A model generated the notes under the pieces. It had not been told where the DNA came from. It saw only the letters and a program-made list of their open reading frames with translations, and did not search any database. The position numbers were made by a program, and so were the translations under genes. DNA of 64,000 nucleotides from assembly GCA_017549805.1 (NCBI GenBank), contig JAFYNJ010000009.1, positions 124,001-188,000 of the forward strand. Direction: 5' to 3'. Shown piece by piece: positions 8,501 through 16,480 of the stretch. Numbering within the stretch: the first letter of the stretch is position 1; each line of letters starts with the position of its first letter. This stretch comes from Bacteroidales bacterium. GTDB lineage: Bacteria; Bacteroidota; Bacteroidia; Bacteroidales; F082.

Positions 8501-11079
8501 CGCAAACCTACACGGTCACCGTTTCCTCCGAAAACACGGAGCATGGCACGGTTAGTGGCGGTGGCGAGTACAGCTTTGGCCAGTCATGCACCGTGACTGC
8601 CACTCCTGTCGAAGGCTACTATTTCGCAGGATGGCTCCAAGACGGCGAAGTGGTTACTGGAGCTGGTGCTACCTACACCTTCATTGTCAACGACAACATC
8701 AACCTTGTCGCCACCTTTGCAGAGGGACTCATGATCGGCGACGGAAGCTCTACTACGGACCAATATCTGCCGAGCTACAGCTACTACAACTACACCCTTT
8801 CCCAACAGATTTACACTGCTGAGGAACTCGGCTCCGCCGGCCTTATCAATAGCATCGCCTTCTTCAACGGAGGCGAGACCAAGACACGCAACTACGATGT
8901 TTACATGGTCGGCACGACCAAGAGCGCATTCACAGGTGCCACCGACTGGGTGACCGTCACTTCGGACAACCTGGTGTTCAGCGGCAGTGTTGAAATAACC
9001 GCCAACGACTGGACCACCATCGAGTTCAACAATCCTTTTGTTTACGACGGTGTCTCCAATGTTGTCCTTGTCGTTGACGACAACACAGGATCCTATAGTC
9101 AAGGTCTGCTCTGTCTCGTATTCGACGCATCGAGCCAGGCACTCCGCATCTACAGCGATGGAACTAACTACAACCCGCTTGCTCCCTCAAGCTACAGCGG
9201 TACGGTCATGAACGTGAAGAACCAGCTGATGGTCACGAAGACCGCGCTGGACGGCTGCGTGAACTCGGCACCTACAGGTTTGGAAGTGAGCGATATCACA
9301 AGCAATGCAGCCACCGTGACTTGGACAGGATTCAGCGAAAGCTACAATGTGATGCTGGGTATCTCCAACACCGCCACCTTGGTGGACGAAGACTTTGCCG
9401 ATGGCATTCCTACTGACTGGGTCAACAGCTCTGACTATCCGTGGAGCATCGTTGACGGCCACATGGAAAGTGGCAACGCAGGCGTGTCAAGCTCGACATC
9501 CAGCATTTCGTTCACCGCGACCTTACTTGCCGGCGGCACGATCGAGTTCGATGCCGAGTGCATGGGTGAGGGCACGTCAACCTATTGGGACCATGGCGAC
9601 TTCTACATCGACGAGGAGAGAATGATCTATGCTGGTGCCAACATTTCGGGTTGGAATCACTACAGCTTCGAAGTGGCAGCAGGCGAGCACACCTTCACCT
9701 GGTCGTACACCAAGGACGGTTCGGTGGATAATACGGGCGACTACTTCGCTGTGGACAACGTGGTGATGATGTCGGTCGATGTGAACTGGGACGAACCCGT
9801 GGCAGTTGAGGATGCCGAATACGACTTCACGGGCCTGAATCCCGAGACGGAATATTGCGTGAAGGTGCAGGGTATTTGTGATGACACCGAATCTGCATGG
9901 AGCAGTTTGGTGTACTTCACTACTGCTGAAGGACCTCAGGTTTCTACCTTCAATCTGCCCATCGAAGCCTACACCAACATCAGCGGCTACTACCTCATCG
10001 CTTCACCTGTCGGGGAAGTTGCAGTTGAGAACGTGACCAACTTGTTTGCCAACAACTTCGACCTCTACTACTTCGACCAATCCCAAAACAAAGAGTGGAT
10101 CAACTACAAACAAGGTGAAGGGAACAACACTGGTTTCACCACCCTCGAACTCGGAAAGGGCTACCTCTATGCCAACAGCCAAGATATCGAGCTCACCTTC
10201 TCGGGCACGCCTATCAGTAGCGAAGAGCCCTACGAGGTTGAATTGGACTATATCGCTAATGCAGAATTCGCTGGCGTGAACCTCATTGGCAACCCGTTCG
10301 CCGAAGAAGCTTACCTCGTCAGTGAAGATGGAACAGGTCAAGCATACTACAGACTGAATCCTTCCAACAACACGTTTGAAGCCATTGATAACGATGCCGC
10401 CATCGCAGCTATGGAAGGTATCCTTTACAGCACTGCAGATGGAACTTCCGTCTATTTCAGCACAACGGTTCCCACCACCGAGAAGGGCAACCTGAATATC
10501 ACGGTCAGCCAAGGCCGCAGTATGGTTGACAACGCCATCGTCCGCTTCGGCGAAGGCAACACCCTCAAGAAGTTCAGCTTCCGCGAGAACAGCACCAAGG
10601 TCTATATCCCGCAGAACGGCAATGACTATGCTGTGGTCAACGCTGGCGAGATGGGCGAAATGCCTGTCAACTTCAAGGCTGAGAAGAACGGCTCCTACAA
10701 TTTGAGCTTCACCACTAAGAACGTCGAGTTCACCTACCTGCACCTTATCGACAACCTGACGGGTGCCGACATCGACCTGTTGAAGCAGCCGAGCTACAGC
10801 TTCGAGGCTAAGACTTCTGATTACGCAAGCCGCTTCCGTCTGGTGTTTGCCACCGGCAATGCTTCGGACGACAACTTCGCATTCTATAGCAATGGCAATC
10901 TCATCATCAACAACACTGGAGATGCCACCTTGCAAGTCGTCGATGTCATTGGTCGTGTCATCAGCAGCCAAAATATCAACGGCAGCCAGAATGTCCGCAT
11001 CAATGCCAACAGCGGTGTCTATATGTTACGTTTGATCAACGGCAATAACACTAGAACACAAAAGATTGTGGTGAGATAA
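5521..11079 (+). CDS. Gingipain-family C25 cysteine peptidase with canonical T9SS type A tail
   Basis: 1852 residues. The order is: Sec signal peptide 1-20 (ends TAFAQ); C25 propeptide to about 235; C25 catalytic domain about 240-610 with His438 (NYTAHGS) and Cys470/Cys471 (AIGNCC), matching the His/Cys dyad of gingipains; an Ig-like domain; CARDB-like domains about 680-890; a DSYGDGWNGA domain near 900; one InlB-type repeat near 1000-1070; the YLP/QIYTA module about 1072-1245; an FN3 domain interrupted by a jelly-roll insertion (about 1285-1420); a domain with LIASPVGE and GVNLIGNPFAEE; and a type A T9SS sorting domain (last ~60 residues, ending QKIVVR). Secretion through T9SS and surface attachment are expected. 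Cleavage specificity (Arg or Lys) cannot be read. A terminator follows. Confidence 0.88.
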   Translation: MKKALLLFFVMVIGATAFAQTKIQLRSADKAQCVKSDMTSLKASFSFSGIEAFEVQNDRGSFSSITMPNTVAGGNVGDPQIPVINELIAVPFGATPNIRVTNYSTTDYNLEEFGIHKLTPRQPDVMKNEKPEFVYNESAYQKRGLSSEPMARVSVNGTMRGVQVGQFSIEPVSYDPMNNTLRVFNNIEVEVSFDGADAKATEDMLVKTYSPYFDILYKQLFNERAVRDVYEDHPDLWKSPVKMLVIANRMFEECIQDWVAWKTMKGIYVDVNYTDNIGTTSSAIQSFIQNKYAQDAPTFLVIMGDKDQVAPSVASASKTSCVADLYYSSVDGDEFVDMYHSRISAETTQQMTTILNKALEYEQYTMPDPSYLNNVLLIAGEDSGWGVTVGRPTIWYATNYYYNAEHGFDNVYEFSHGTYTNCYEPLSSGVGFANYTAHGSKTSWAGPEFSVSDVANLTNAHKYFLAIGNCCQSGDWGYSTTCFGESLVRAENKGAYAYIGSCPNTTWKNDYYFGVGPTNRADGTMPSYEETGLGIYDAIWMDDVYNTVNSILYVGLLAGNAAGALGYELHSETLYYWQAYHVIGDGSIMPYRVQPTANNVSHMAILPIGMSTYEVSALPGSYVAISKDGVLHGTALVGETGTVQVPITPVTSSGDVTICVTAPQRIPYIQTVPAAALEGAYIAMDSFTPTATHVGDNTNLSITFKNVGTDATSGNTNITLTSDDVDILQGTGSFGALAAEATTTVSGFSFKIAEGVADGTNVTIHYTAVNGEDTYEGNIVVKANEAKLEYAGMAWNGGFAPGENLTLSAKFKNTGHYQATNAVIELMTTASNYINISTQQVTAGTLEVGQEVTFDFSVTIAADCPETAVIPVIFTMTADGGLTATGTENLKNSCNVIFNLIDSYGDGWNGAALVVSFDDGSDSQNLTFSSGNSASYTLEIGNGVHVTLTWSSGSYDGECSFNVQYEGDLMIFQQTTRPSAGVLYEFDCNCAAASQTYTVTVSSENTEHGTVSGGGEYSFGQSCTVTATPVEGYYFAGWLQDGEVVTGAGATYTFIVNDNINLVATFAEGLMIGDGSSTTDQYLPSYSYYNYTLSQQIYTAEELGSAGLINSIAFFNGGETKTRNYDVYMVGTTKSAFTGATDWVTVTSDNLVFSGSVEITANDWTTIEFNNPFVYDGVSNVVLVVDDNTGSYSQGLLCLVFDASSQALRIYSDGTNYNPLAPSSYSGTVMNVKNQLMVTKTALDGCVNSAPTGLEVSDITSNAATVTWTGFSESYNVMLGISNTATLVDEDFADGIPTDWVNSSDYPWSIVDGHMESGNAGVSSSTSSISFTATLLAGGTIEFDAECMGEGTSTYWDHGDFYIDEERMIYAGANISGWNHYSFEVAAGEHTFTWSYTKDGSVDNTGDYFAVDNVVMMSVDVNWDEPVAVEDAEYDFTGLNPETEYCVKVQGICDDTESAWSSLVYFTTAEGPQVSTFNLPIEAYTNISGYYLIASPVGEVAVENVTNLFANNFDLYYFDQSQNKEWINYKQGEGNNTGFTTLELGKGYLYANSQDIELTFSGTPISSEEPYEVELDYIANAEFAGVNLIGNPFAEEAYLVSEDGTGQAYYRLNPSNNTFEAIDNDAAIAAMEGILYSTADGTSVYFSTTVPTTEKGNLNITVSQGRSMVDNAIVRFGEGNTLKKFSFRENSTKVYIPQNGNDYAVVNAGEMGEMPVNFKAEKNGSYNLSFTTKNVEFTYLHLIDNLTGADIDLLKQPSYSFEAKTSDYASRFRLVFATGNASDDNFAFYSNGNLIINNTGDATLQVVDVIGRVISSQNINGSQNVRINANSGVYMLRLINGNNTRTQKIVVR

Positions 11080-11100
11080 ACCTTCTCTTCCCTTTCTTTC

Positions 11101-11132
11101 AAAAAAAGGATGTCCGTTGGGCATCCTTTTTT
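11101..11132 (+). terminator. Intrinsic terminator after the first C25 gene
   Basis: AAAGGATG pairs with CATCCTTT around a short loop, followed by a T run. It ends the transcript of the 5521 gene before the promoter at 11154. Confidence 0.85.
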
Positions 11133-11153
11133 GTGTGATTTATCAAATTATCT

Positions 11154-11161
11154 TATCTTTG
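11154..11161 (+). promoter_or_regulatory. -7 promoter box of the second C25 peptidase
   Basis: TATCTTTG fits TAnnTTTG, 30 nt before the ATG at 11192. Confidence 0.65.
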
Positions 11162-11191
11162 CGCTCTTTTTATAAACTTAATTAATTTAAC

Positions 11192-14100
11192 ATGATACAT
11201 CGCAACAACGCCCTGCTATCCATCCTTATTGTCTTTGTTTCGACTTTTACTGCTTTCGGCCAACAATGGATTCCACTTTCGAGTGATAAGCCGGAGCCCA
11301 TCGAAACCGAACTCATCTCCTCTTCGGAAGATGCCATCACGGTTCATCTTCAAGTCGGAGGTTTTTACAGTATTACGGTAAACACGCCCCGTGGACAAGC
11401 AAACGTCATCAGCATTCCAAAGGCAGTCAACACTTTAAATGCCGGCGATCCCAATTTGCCAATGTATGCCATCCCTGCTATCATAGGAGACCAGGCAAAC
11501 ATGAGCATTAAGGTCGATCATGCTCAGTACACCGACTTCGAAAACATAGAGATTGCTCCTTCCAAAGGCGACTTTCCACGGAGCATCGATCCTTCTTCTG
11601 TACCATACACTTACGGTGAAGCCTATCGACACAACGCTTTTTACCCTGAAGTCACCGCTGGTCTTTATGAGCCTTACATACTACGCGATTTCCGCGGACA
11701 AAACATGGTGGTCTATCCCTTTGCCTACAATCCTATAACCAAAACGCTTCGCGTGTATCACGACTTGACCCTGACCATGTTTCGGGATGGGACGAGCAAG
11801 GTTAACTGCATCGAAACCCGCCGTGACAACACTGTCAGAATCGATCCCGATTTCAAGAACATCTATGAGAACCACTTCATCAACTACCATCAGGCATTGA
11901 ATCGATACACACCTGTGGAGGAAGAAGGCGACATGCTCATCATCTGCCATGATGCCTTCATGGATGCCATGACGGATTTCGTCCATTGGAAGCAAACCCG
12001 CGGCATCCAGACCACTATTGTGCCCATGAGCAGCGTCGGATCGGTTGCCAACGACATCCAAGGGTTCGTCATGGATCAATACAACGCCAATCCGAATTTG
12101 ACATACGTCCTTCTTGTGGGTGACGATGCTCAGATTCCCGGTACTTATTTCAGAGCTGAAACAACCTACAGTGACTGGAGCGGAAAAGGCGACAACATTT
12201 ATGGTCAAGTAGCCGGCGGCGACTTATATAACGACATCTTTGTCGGCCGTTTCTCCGCCAATACAGTCGCTCAAGTGGCCACCCAGGTGGAACGCACCAT
12301 CTATTACGAACGCGACATGGATTCCACGGCCACCTGGCTGGAAAACGGTGAAGGCATGGCAGCATACTCTGCCGAAAGCGGCCATTACGGGGAAACTGAT
12401 TATGGCCACATGGAAAACATCCGATTGGATCTGCTCAGCTATCATTATACCACTGTGTTTCAAGATTATGACGACGTTTCGGGTTACACTTGTTCCGTAT
12501 CCTCTATCAACCAGCATCTCAACAACGGTGTTGGCATCTTGAATTACATCAACCATGGCAATGAGCAGATGTGGTCTGTGGCTTCCTATTGCAATGAGAA
12601 CATCAATACTTTGGTCAACGACAACAAACTGCCTTTCATCTGGTCAACTGCCTGCAAGGTCGGCAAATACGACAACACCTATACCGACCATGGTTCAGGC
12701 TTTACCGTGGGTCAAGAAGACGACTGTATGGCCGAAGCCTGGATGCATGCCACCAACCCTGCCACCAACGCCCCAACAGGTGCTATTGGAGGCATGTTCT
12801 CCTATATTTCACAACCCTGGCAGCCGCCCATGTACGGACAAGACGAGATGGTTGACATCCTCATTGAGAGTTATGAAAGCAATATCAAGCACACCTTAGG
12901 CGGCACTTCCATCAATGGTATCATGGCCATCATCGACCAATACGGCGCATCCGATATCAACGCCTATGCCACCCATCAAGGTTGGGTGCTTTACGGCGAC
13001 CCGTCCTTGATGCTTCACACCAAAGCACCCGAAGTCATGGAAGTCACACACAGTGGCAACATTGCACCCACGGAAACGGCTTACATGGTAAATGTCACCA
13101 ATGGAGAAGGTGCTGTGGTCACGATTACCCGCAACCATGAGATTCTTGGCACGGCCAAGGTGGAAAACGGTGTTGCCAACATCACTATTTCAGCACCGGG
13201 TGCCGACTATCCCGAGCTCACCCTTTGTGTGTTTGGTTTCAACAAAGTCACCTATCTGGGCAGTATCACCGTCAACACCGGTTCGCAATACACGATCGCG
13301 GCCATAGCAAATCCAACTAACGGTGGTGTCATCACAGGTGCAGGCGCCTATTACGAAAACCAGACCTGCACTTTGACCGCTACTCCCAATGTCGGATATG
13401 TGTTTGCCAACTGGGAACAGGAAGGCGACGTGATCAGCAACGACCCAACCTACAGTTTCACCGTCAACGGCGATGCAGAATTCACGGCCAATTTCATAGC
13501 GTTGACCAACCACAGCATCAACTGCACGGCCAGCAGCGAGGGCAATATCCTTGTTGACAAAGCCACGGCTTTCCTAGGTGAGTCTGTTACCATCGGCACC
13601 CAACCGGCAGATGGTTACAGCTTCTCTTCTTGGACTGTCACCGATGCCAACAACAATCCCATCACGGTCACCGACAACCAATTTGTCATGCCCGACAGCG
13701 ACGTCACTGTTGCCGCCACGTATGTTGTTGGTTATACCATCAGTCTTGCCGAAGTGATGTACGGTAGCATCAGCGCCAACAAAACTTCCGCCGCACAAGG
13801 CGTTACTGTCACCTTGACGGCCACGCCATCCAACGGCTATCAGCTTAGTGCATGGAAAGTATATCGGACTGACGATGTGAACACTGTTGTCACCGTCAAC
13901 GGCAACAGCTTCACCATGCCCGACCACAACGTCACAGTCAGTGCCGTGTTCAGCTTGCAGCCTGGCGGCGAGATCAGCATCGGAAGCGGGACAACAACCA
14001 GCTATTATCTGCCCACTTTCGAAAGTTATCGGTATTCACTTTCTGAGCAAATCTACACTGCAAACGAAGTGGGTGGTGCGGGAACCATCACCACCATTGC

Positions 14101-15382
14101 CTTCTATTCTTCTGCCCAAAAAACCATTACCCGTTCAATTGACATTTATTTGAAAAGCACGGATAAGTCGGAGTTTACCAGCTTAACGGACTGGGAGAAT
14201 GTCTCCACACTCTATCGCGTGTTTTCAGGCAATGTCAGCTTCAACACTTCTGGATGGACCACCATCAACCTCACAACTCCGTTTGAGTATGACGGCGCCA
14301 GCAACGTGCTTGTTTGCGTTGACGACCACACAGGACAGGGGCTGGATTCCTACAACCGTTTCTACACTTTTTCGACGGGCAGCAACAGAGCCTTGGTAAC
14401 TTTCCGTGATGGCTCAGCAGCCTTTAATCCGGCAACGGCCAATATATATTCTGGAACAAGGTTTACTTATAACAACCAAATCAAGTTCACCAAGTCGGTG
14501 ACAGGCTGCCAAGAATCGTTGTCGCTTTCCACGGAGCAGTTGTTTGGTTTTCGTTACGAAGAAGGAGAAGGCCCCTCTGAAACGCAAAGCTTCAGTGTTA
14601 TCGGCGCTAACCTCACCGAAGATGTAACCCTGAATGTCTCCTCTCATTTTGAGATCAGCCTAACGGAAAGCGGAAGCTATGGTTCCTCGCTTGTTTTGAA
14701 TCCAACAAACGGACAAGTGGCCAGCATGGTATTTGTCCGTTTGAAGGAAGGATGGGGACCCGGCCGTTACGGCGATGAATCACTGACCCTGAGTTCAGGA
14801 ACTATCAGCCGCGACATTAACCTCAGCGGTGAAGTCACTGGTGAAACACCCCTCATCACCACCACGCAGAACTGCACTTTGATGGCCGGCGCTAACTGGT
14901 TCTCAACCAACGTGGAGATTACCCTCGACGATCTCAAGGCAGCTCTCTTGGAAGCGTTGCCTAACGCCACTAACATCGTCATCAGGGCAAAGACCCAAAA
15001 CACCAAATACAACGGCTCCTCTTGGAAAGGCAACTTGACTTGGGATCTGTCAAAGATGTACTTGATTACTGTTGAAGATGCCTGCGAGATCACTTTGGAA
15101 GGCGAACTCATCAACCCCGAAGATCACCCCGCCACCATCTTGGGCGGCCAATCCAACTGGATTGCGTTCCCTGTCAACGAGGAAATGACGCTCAACGAGG
15201 CTTTCGCAGGCTTTAATGCCGTCAATGGTGATGTGGTCAAATCCAAGTCGGGCAACGCCAGATACACAGGCACTACCTGGAAAGCATCGGGACTTACTAA
15301 ACTTGAACCCGGAAAGGGGTACCTCTTCAGTTCGAATTCATCAGAAAACAGAACTCTGGTCTTCCCTTCTGGCAAGAAATAA
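11192..15382 (+). CDS. C25 cysteine peptidase ending in the WNWW-type C-terminal module
   Basis: 1396 residues. Signal peptide 1-24 (ends TAFGQ); C25 propeptide to about 240; catalytic domain about 245-620 with His455 (YINHGNEQMW) and Cys488 (WSTACKVG); an Ig-like segment; three InlB-type repeats (about 698-925); the YLP/QIYTA module (about 928-1105); a beta domain (about 1110-1225) shared with the 30442 protein; and a C-terminal module from about 1228 containing GANWFS, LSKMYLI, SNWIAFPV and LEPGKGYLF. No standard T9SS tail is present. The catalytic region is closer to the 30442 peptidase than to the 5521 and 20916 ones (NHG and TACKVG against TAHG and GNCC), so the block holds two C25 subtypes. 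Confidence 0.87.
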   Translation: MIHRNNALLSILIVFVSTFTAFGQQWIPLSSDKPEPIETELISSSEDAITVHLQVGGFYSITVNTPRGQANVISIPKAVNTLNAGDPNLPMYAIPAIIGDQANMSIKVDHAQYTDFENIEIAPSKGDFPRSIDPSSVPYTYGEAYRHNAFYPEVTAGLYEPYILRDFRGQNMVVYPFAYNPITKTLRVYHDLTLTMFRDGTSKVNCIETRRDNTVRIDPDFKNIYENHFINYHQALNRYTPVEEEGDMLIICHDAFMDAMTDFVHWKQTRGIQTTIVPMSSVGSVANDIQGFVMDQYNANPNLTYVLLVGDDAQIPGTYFRAETTYSDWSGKGDNIYGQVAGGDLYNDIFVGRFSANTVAQVATQVERTIYYERDMDSTATWLENGEGMAAYSAESGHYGETDYGHMENIRLDLLSYHYTTVFQDYDDVSGYTCSVSSINQHLNNGVGILNYINHGNEQMWSVASYCNENINTLVNDNKLPFIWSTACKVGKYDNTYTDHGSGFTVGQEDDCMAEAWMHATNPATNAPTGAIGGMFSYISQPWQPPMYGQDEMVDILIESYESNIKHTLGGTSINGIMAIIDQYGASDINAYATHQGWVLYGDPSLMLHTKAPEVMEVTHSGNIAPTETAYMVNVTNGEGAVVTITRNHEILGTAKVENGVANITISAPGADYPELTLCVFGFNKVTYLGSITVNTGSQYTIAAIANPTNGGVITGAGAYYENQTCTLTATPNVGYVFANWEQEGDVISNDPTYSFTVNGDAEFTANFIALTNHSINCTASSEGNILVDKATAFLGESVTIGTQPADGYSFSSWTVTDANNNPITVTDNQFVMPDSDVTVAATYVVGYTISLAEVMYGSISANKTSAAQGVTVTLTATPSNGYQLSAWKVYRTDDVNTVVTVNGNSFTMPDHNVTVSAVFSLQPGGEISIGSGTTTSYYLPTFESYRYSLSEQIYTANEVGGAGTITTIAFYSSAQKTITRSIDIYLKSTDKSEFTSLTDWENVSTLYRVFSGNVSFNTSGWTTINLTTPFEYDGASNVLVCVDDHTGQGLDSYNRFYTFSTGSNRALVTFRDGSAAFNPATANIYSGTRFTYNNQIKFTKSVTGCQESLSLSTEQLFGFRYEEGEGPSETQSFSVIGANLTEDVTLNVSSHFEISLTESGSYGSSLVLNPTNGQVASMVFVRLKEGWGPGRYGDESLTLSSGTISRDINLSGEVTGETPLITTTQNCTLMAGANWFSTNVEITLDDLKAALLEALPNATNIVIRAKTQNTKYNGSSWKGNLTWDLSKMYLITVEDACEITLEGELINPEDHPATILGGQSNWIAFPVNEEMTLNEAFAGFNAVNGDVVKSKSGNARYTGTTWKASGLTKLEPGKGYLFSSNSSENRTLVFPSGKK

Positions 15383-15408
15383 TCCCTTAACTCCAGACTG
15401 CATCAATG

Positions 15409-15441
15409 AAGCGGCCGCCTGAATTCAGGCGGCCGCTTTTT
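15409..15441 (+). terminator. 30-bp perfect palindrome plus T run
   Basis: A perfect palindrome (15409-15438) centred on GAATTC with GCGGCCGCC arms, followed by TTTTT. It ends the 11192 transcript. The minus side lacks a T run, so it probably acts poorly on the convergent AraC gene. Its arms and the ~19 nt before it are repeated after the 16481 gene. Confidence 0.85.
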
Positions 15442-15455
15442 ATGTAAATGCATTG

Positions 15456-16334
15456 TTATTCTCTGAATTTCTTGGGTGAGACCCCTGTGCTCATCTTGAA
15501 ATACCTTGAAAAGGAGGTTGCGTCATCGAAGCCCAACTGCTGGCTGATTTGTTGGATGGTAAGGTCGGGGCGATAATGCAATAGCGTTTTGGCCTGGATG
15601 ACGATATAACTGGCTATGCACTGACCAGCGCTGATGCCCATTTCCTTTTTGATGAGACTTCCGAAGTATTTCGGTGAAAGGCAGAGCAACTGTGCGTAAT
15701 ACCGCACCTCGCGGTTCTCTTTATAATGCAGCGAAAGCAAGTCATAAAAACGCTTGAACAACAAGCTGCCGCCCACTGTGTCAGTGCCGGGCTGTTGGCG
15801 CTCAGTGACATCGTCGATCTGCCGGAAATTGTCAACCAATTTCGACATTACGTCAAGGACGCCTATGGTCAACTCCTTTTGTGATGGAAAACCGATACAA
15901 AGAATCGACTTCAAAAGCCTAATTGTATTGCAAATGCAGTGATAATGCTCCTCACTGAGATGGAAGCATGGCTGACTGTGGAACACGAGACTGTTTCCGT
16001 AGGTGAGGCGTGGACGTAATTCGTTGTAGTAACTTGATGAGATAATGAGGAGGGAGGACCGATAGTCTTCCGAGGTTTCCTTGGCCAATATGGGATGGTC
16101 AGGATAGACCAAGGAGAAATCGTGGGCACAAAACTTTATCGGCTTCATGTCATATTCTCCAATTGAATAGCCCTGGTGACAAATGACGATGACTAGGTGG
16201 GGCGATACAAAAGGTATGTCGGAAGATGGCAACCTCTCAACATCTTCAATTAAGAGGACACCGCGTTCCTCAATTTCCTTGTCCAATGCAACAACAGGAT
16301 GAGGCGAATGGAATGTTGAAGCGCTTTTATTCAT
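15456..16334 (-). CDS. AraC-family transcriptional regulator
   Basis: 292 residues. The C-terminal ~100 residues carry the double helix-turn-helix of AraC proteins: VRYYAQLLCLSPKYFGSLIKK for the first and LTIQQISQQLGFDDATSFS then FKMSTGVSPKKFR for the second. The N-terminal ~190 residues form a sensing domain of the cupin-like kind with no recognisable ligand. The start is set at ATG 16334: the longer frame from 16367 would begin upstream of the -7 box at 16356-16363. It is divergent from the beta-helix adhesin gene and shares a 146-nt region with it that has a 13-bp direct repeat, so it probably controls that gene and itself. Confidence 0.9.
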   Translation of the reverse strand: MNKSASTFHSPHPVVALDKEIEERGVLLIEDVERLPSSDIPFVSPHLVIVICHQGYSIGEYDMKPIKFCAHDFSLVYPDHPILAKETSEDYRSSLLIISSSYYNELRPRLTYGNSLVFHSQPCFHLSEEHYHCICNTIRLLKSILCIGFPSQKELTIGVLDVMSKLVDNFRQIDDVTERQQPGTDTVGGSLLFKRFYDLLSLHYKENREVRYYAQLLCLSPKYFGSLIKKEMGISAGQCIASYIVIQAKTLLHYRPDLTIQQISQQLGFDDATSFSRYFKMSTGVSPKKFRE

Positions 16335-16338
16335 GCTA

Positions 16339-16404
16339 TTCCGACCTTTTGTTTGCAAAAATAGCATAATTTCTTTAAAACAAGCCTAATTTTCCGACCT
16401 TTTG
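16339..16404. repeat. 13-bp direct repeat in the AraC divergent promoter region
   Basis: TTCCGACCTTTTG occurs exactly at 16339-16351 and 16392-16404, start-to-start 53 bp (about five helical turns). A looser copy ending in the same TTTTG lies at 16413-16424. The first copy sits between the AraC -7 box and its ATG; the second and third sit upstream of the 16481 gene. This arrangement is what AraC-type regulators use; binding is inferred. Confidence 0.55.
16356..16363 (-). promoter_or_regulatory. -7 promoter box of the AraC-family gene
   Basis: On the minus strand TATTTTTG fits TAnnTTTG, 21 nt before the ATG at 16334. Confidence 0.6.
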
Positions 16405-16450
16405 ACATGTTGTTTCGTCTTTTGGTGGAAGCTGTTACATAATTACATAA

Positions 16451-16458
16451 TACTTTTG
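16451..16458 (+). promoter_or_regulatory. -7 promoter box of the beta-helix adhesin gene
   Basis: TACTTTTG fits TAnnTTTG. The start of transcription would fall near 16465, which rules out the TTG at 16463 as start codon and supports ATG 16481. Confidence 0.6.
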
Positions 16459-16480
16459 CAGTTTGTTAAAATTTCTTATC

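Noticed and set aside
16463-16480. TTG start for the beta-helix adhesin gene
   Set aside because: It falls at the predicted transcription start; ATG 16481 gives a standard signal peptide.
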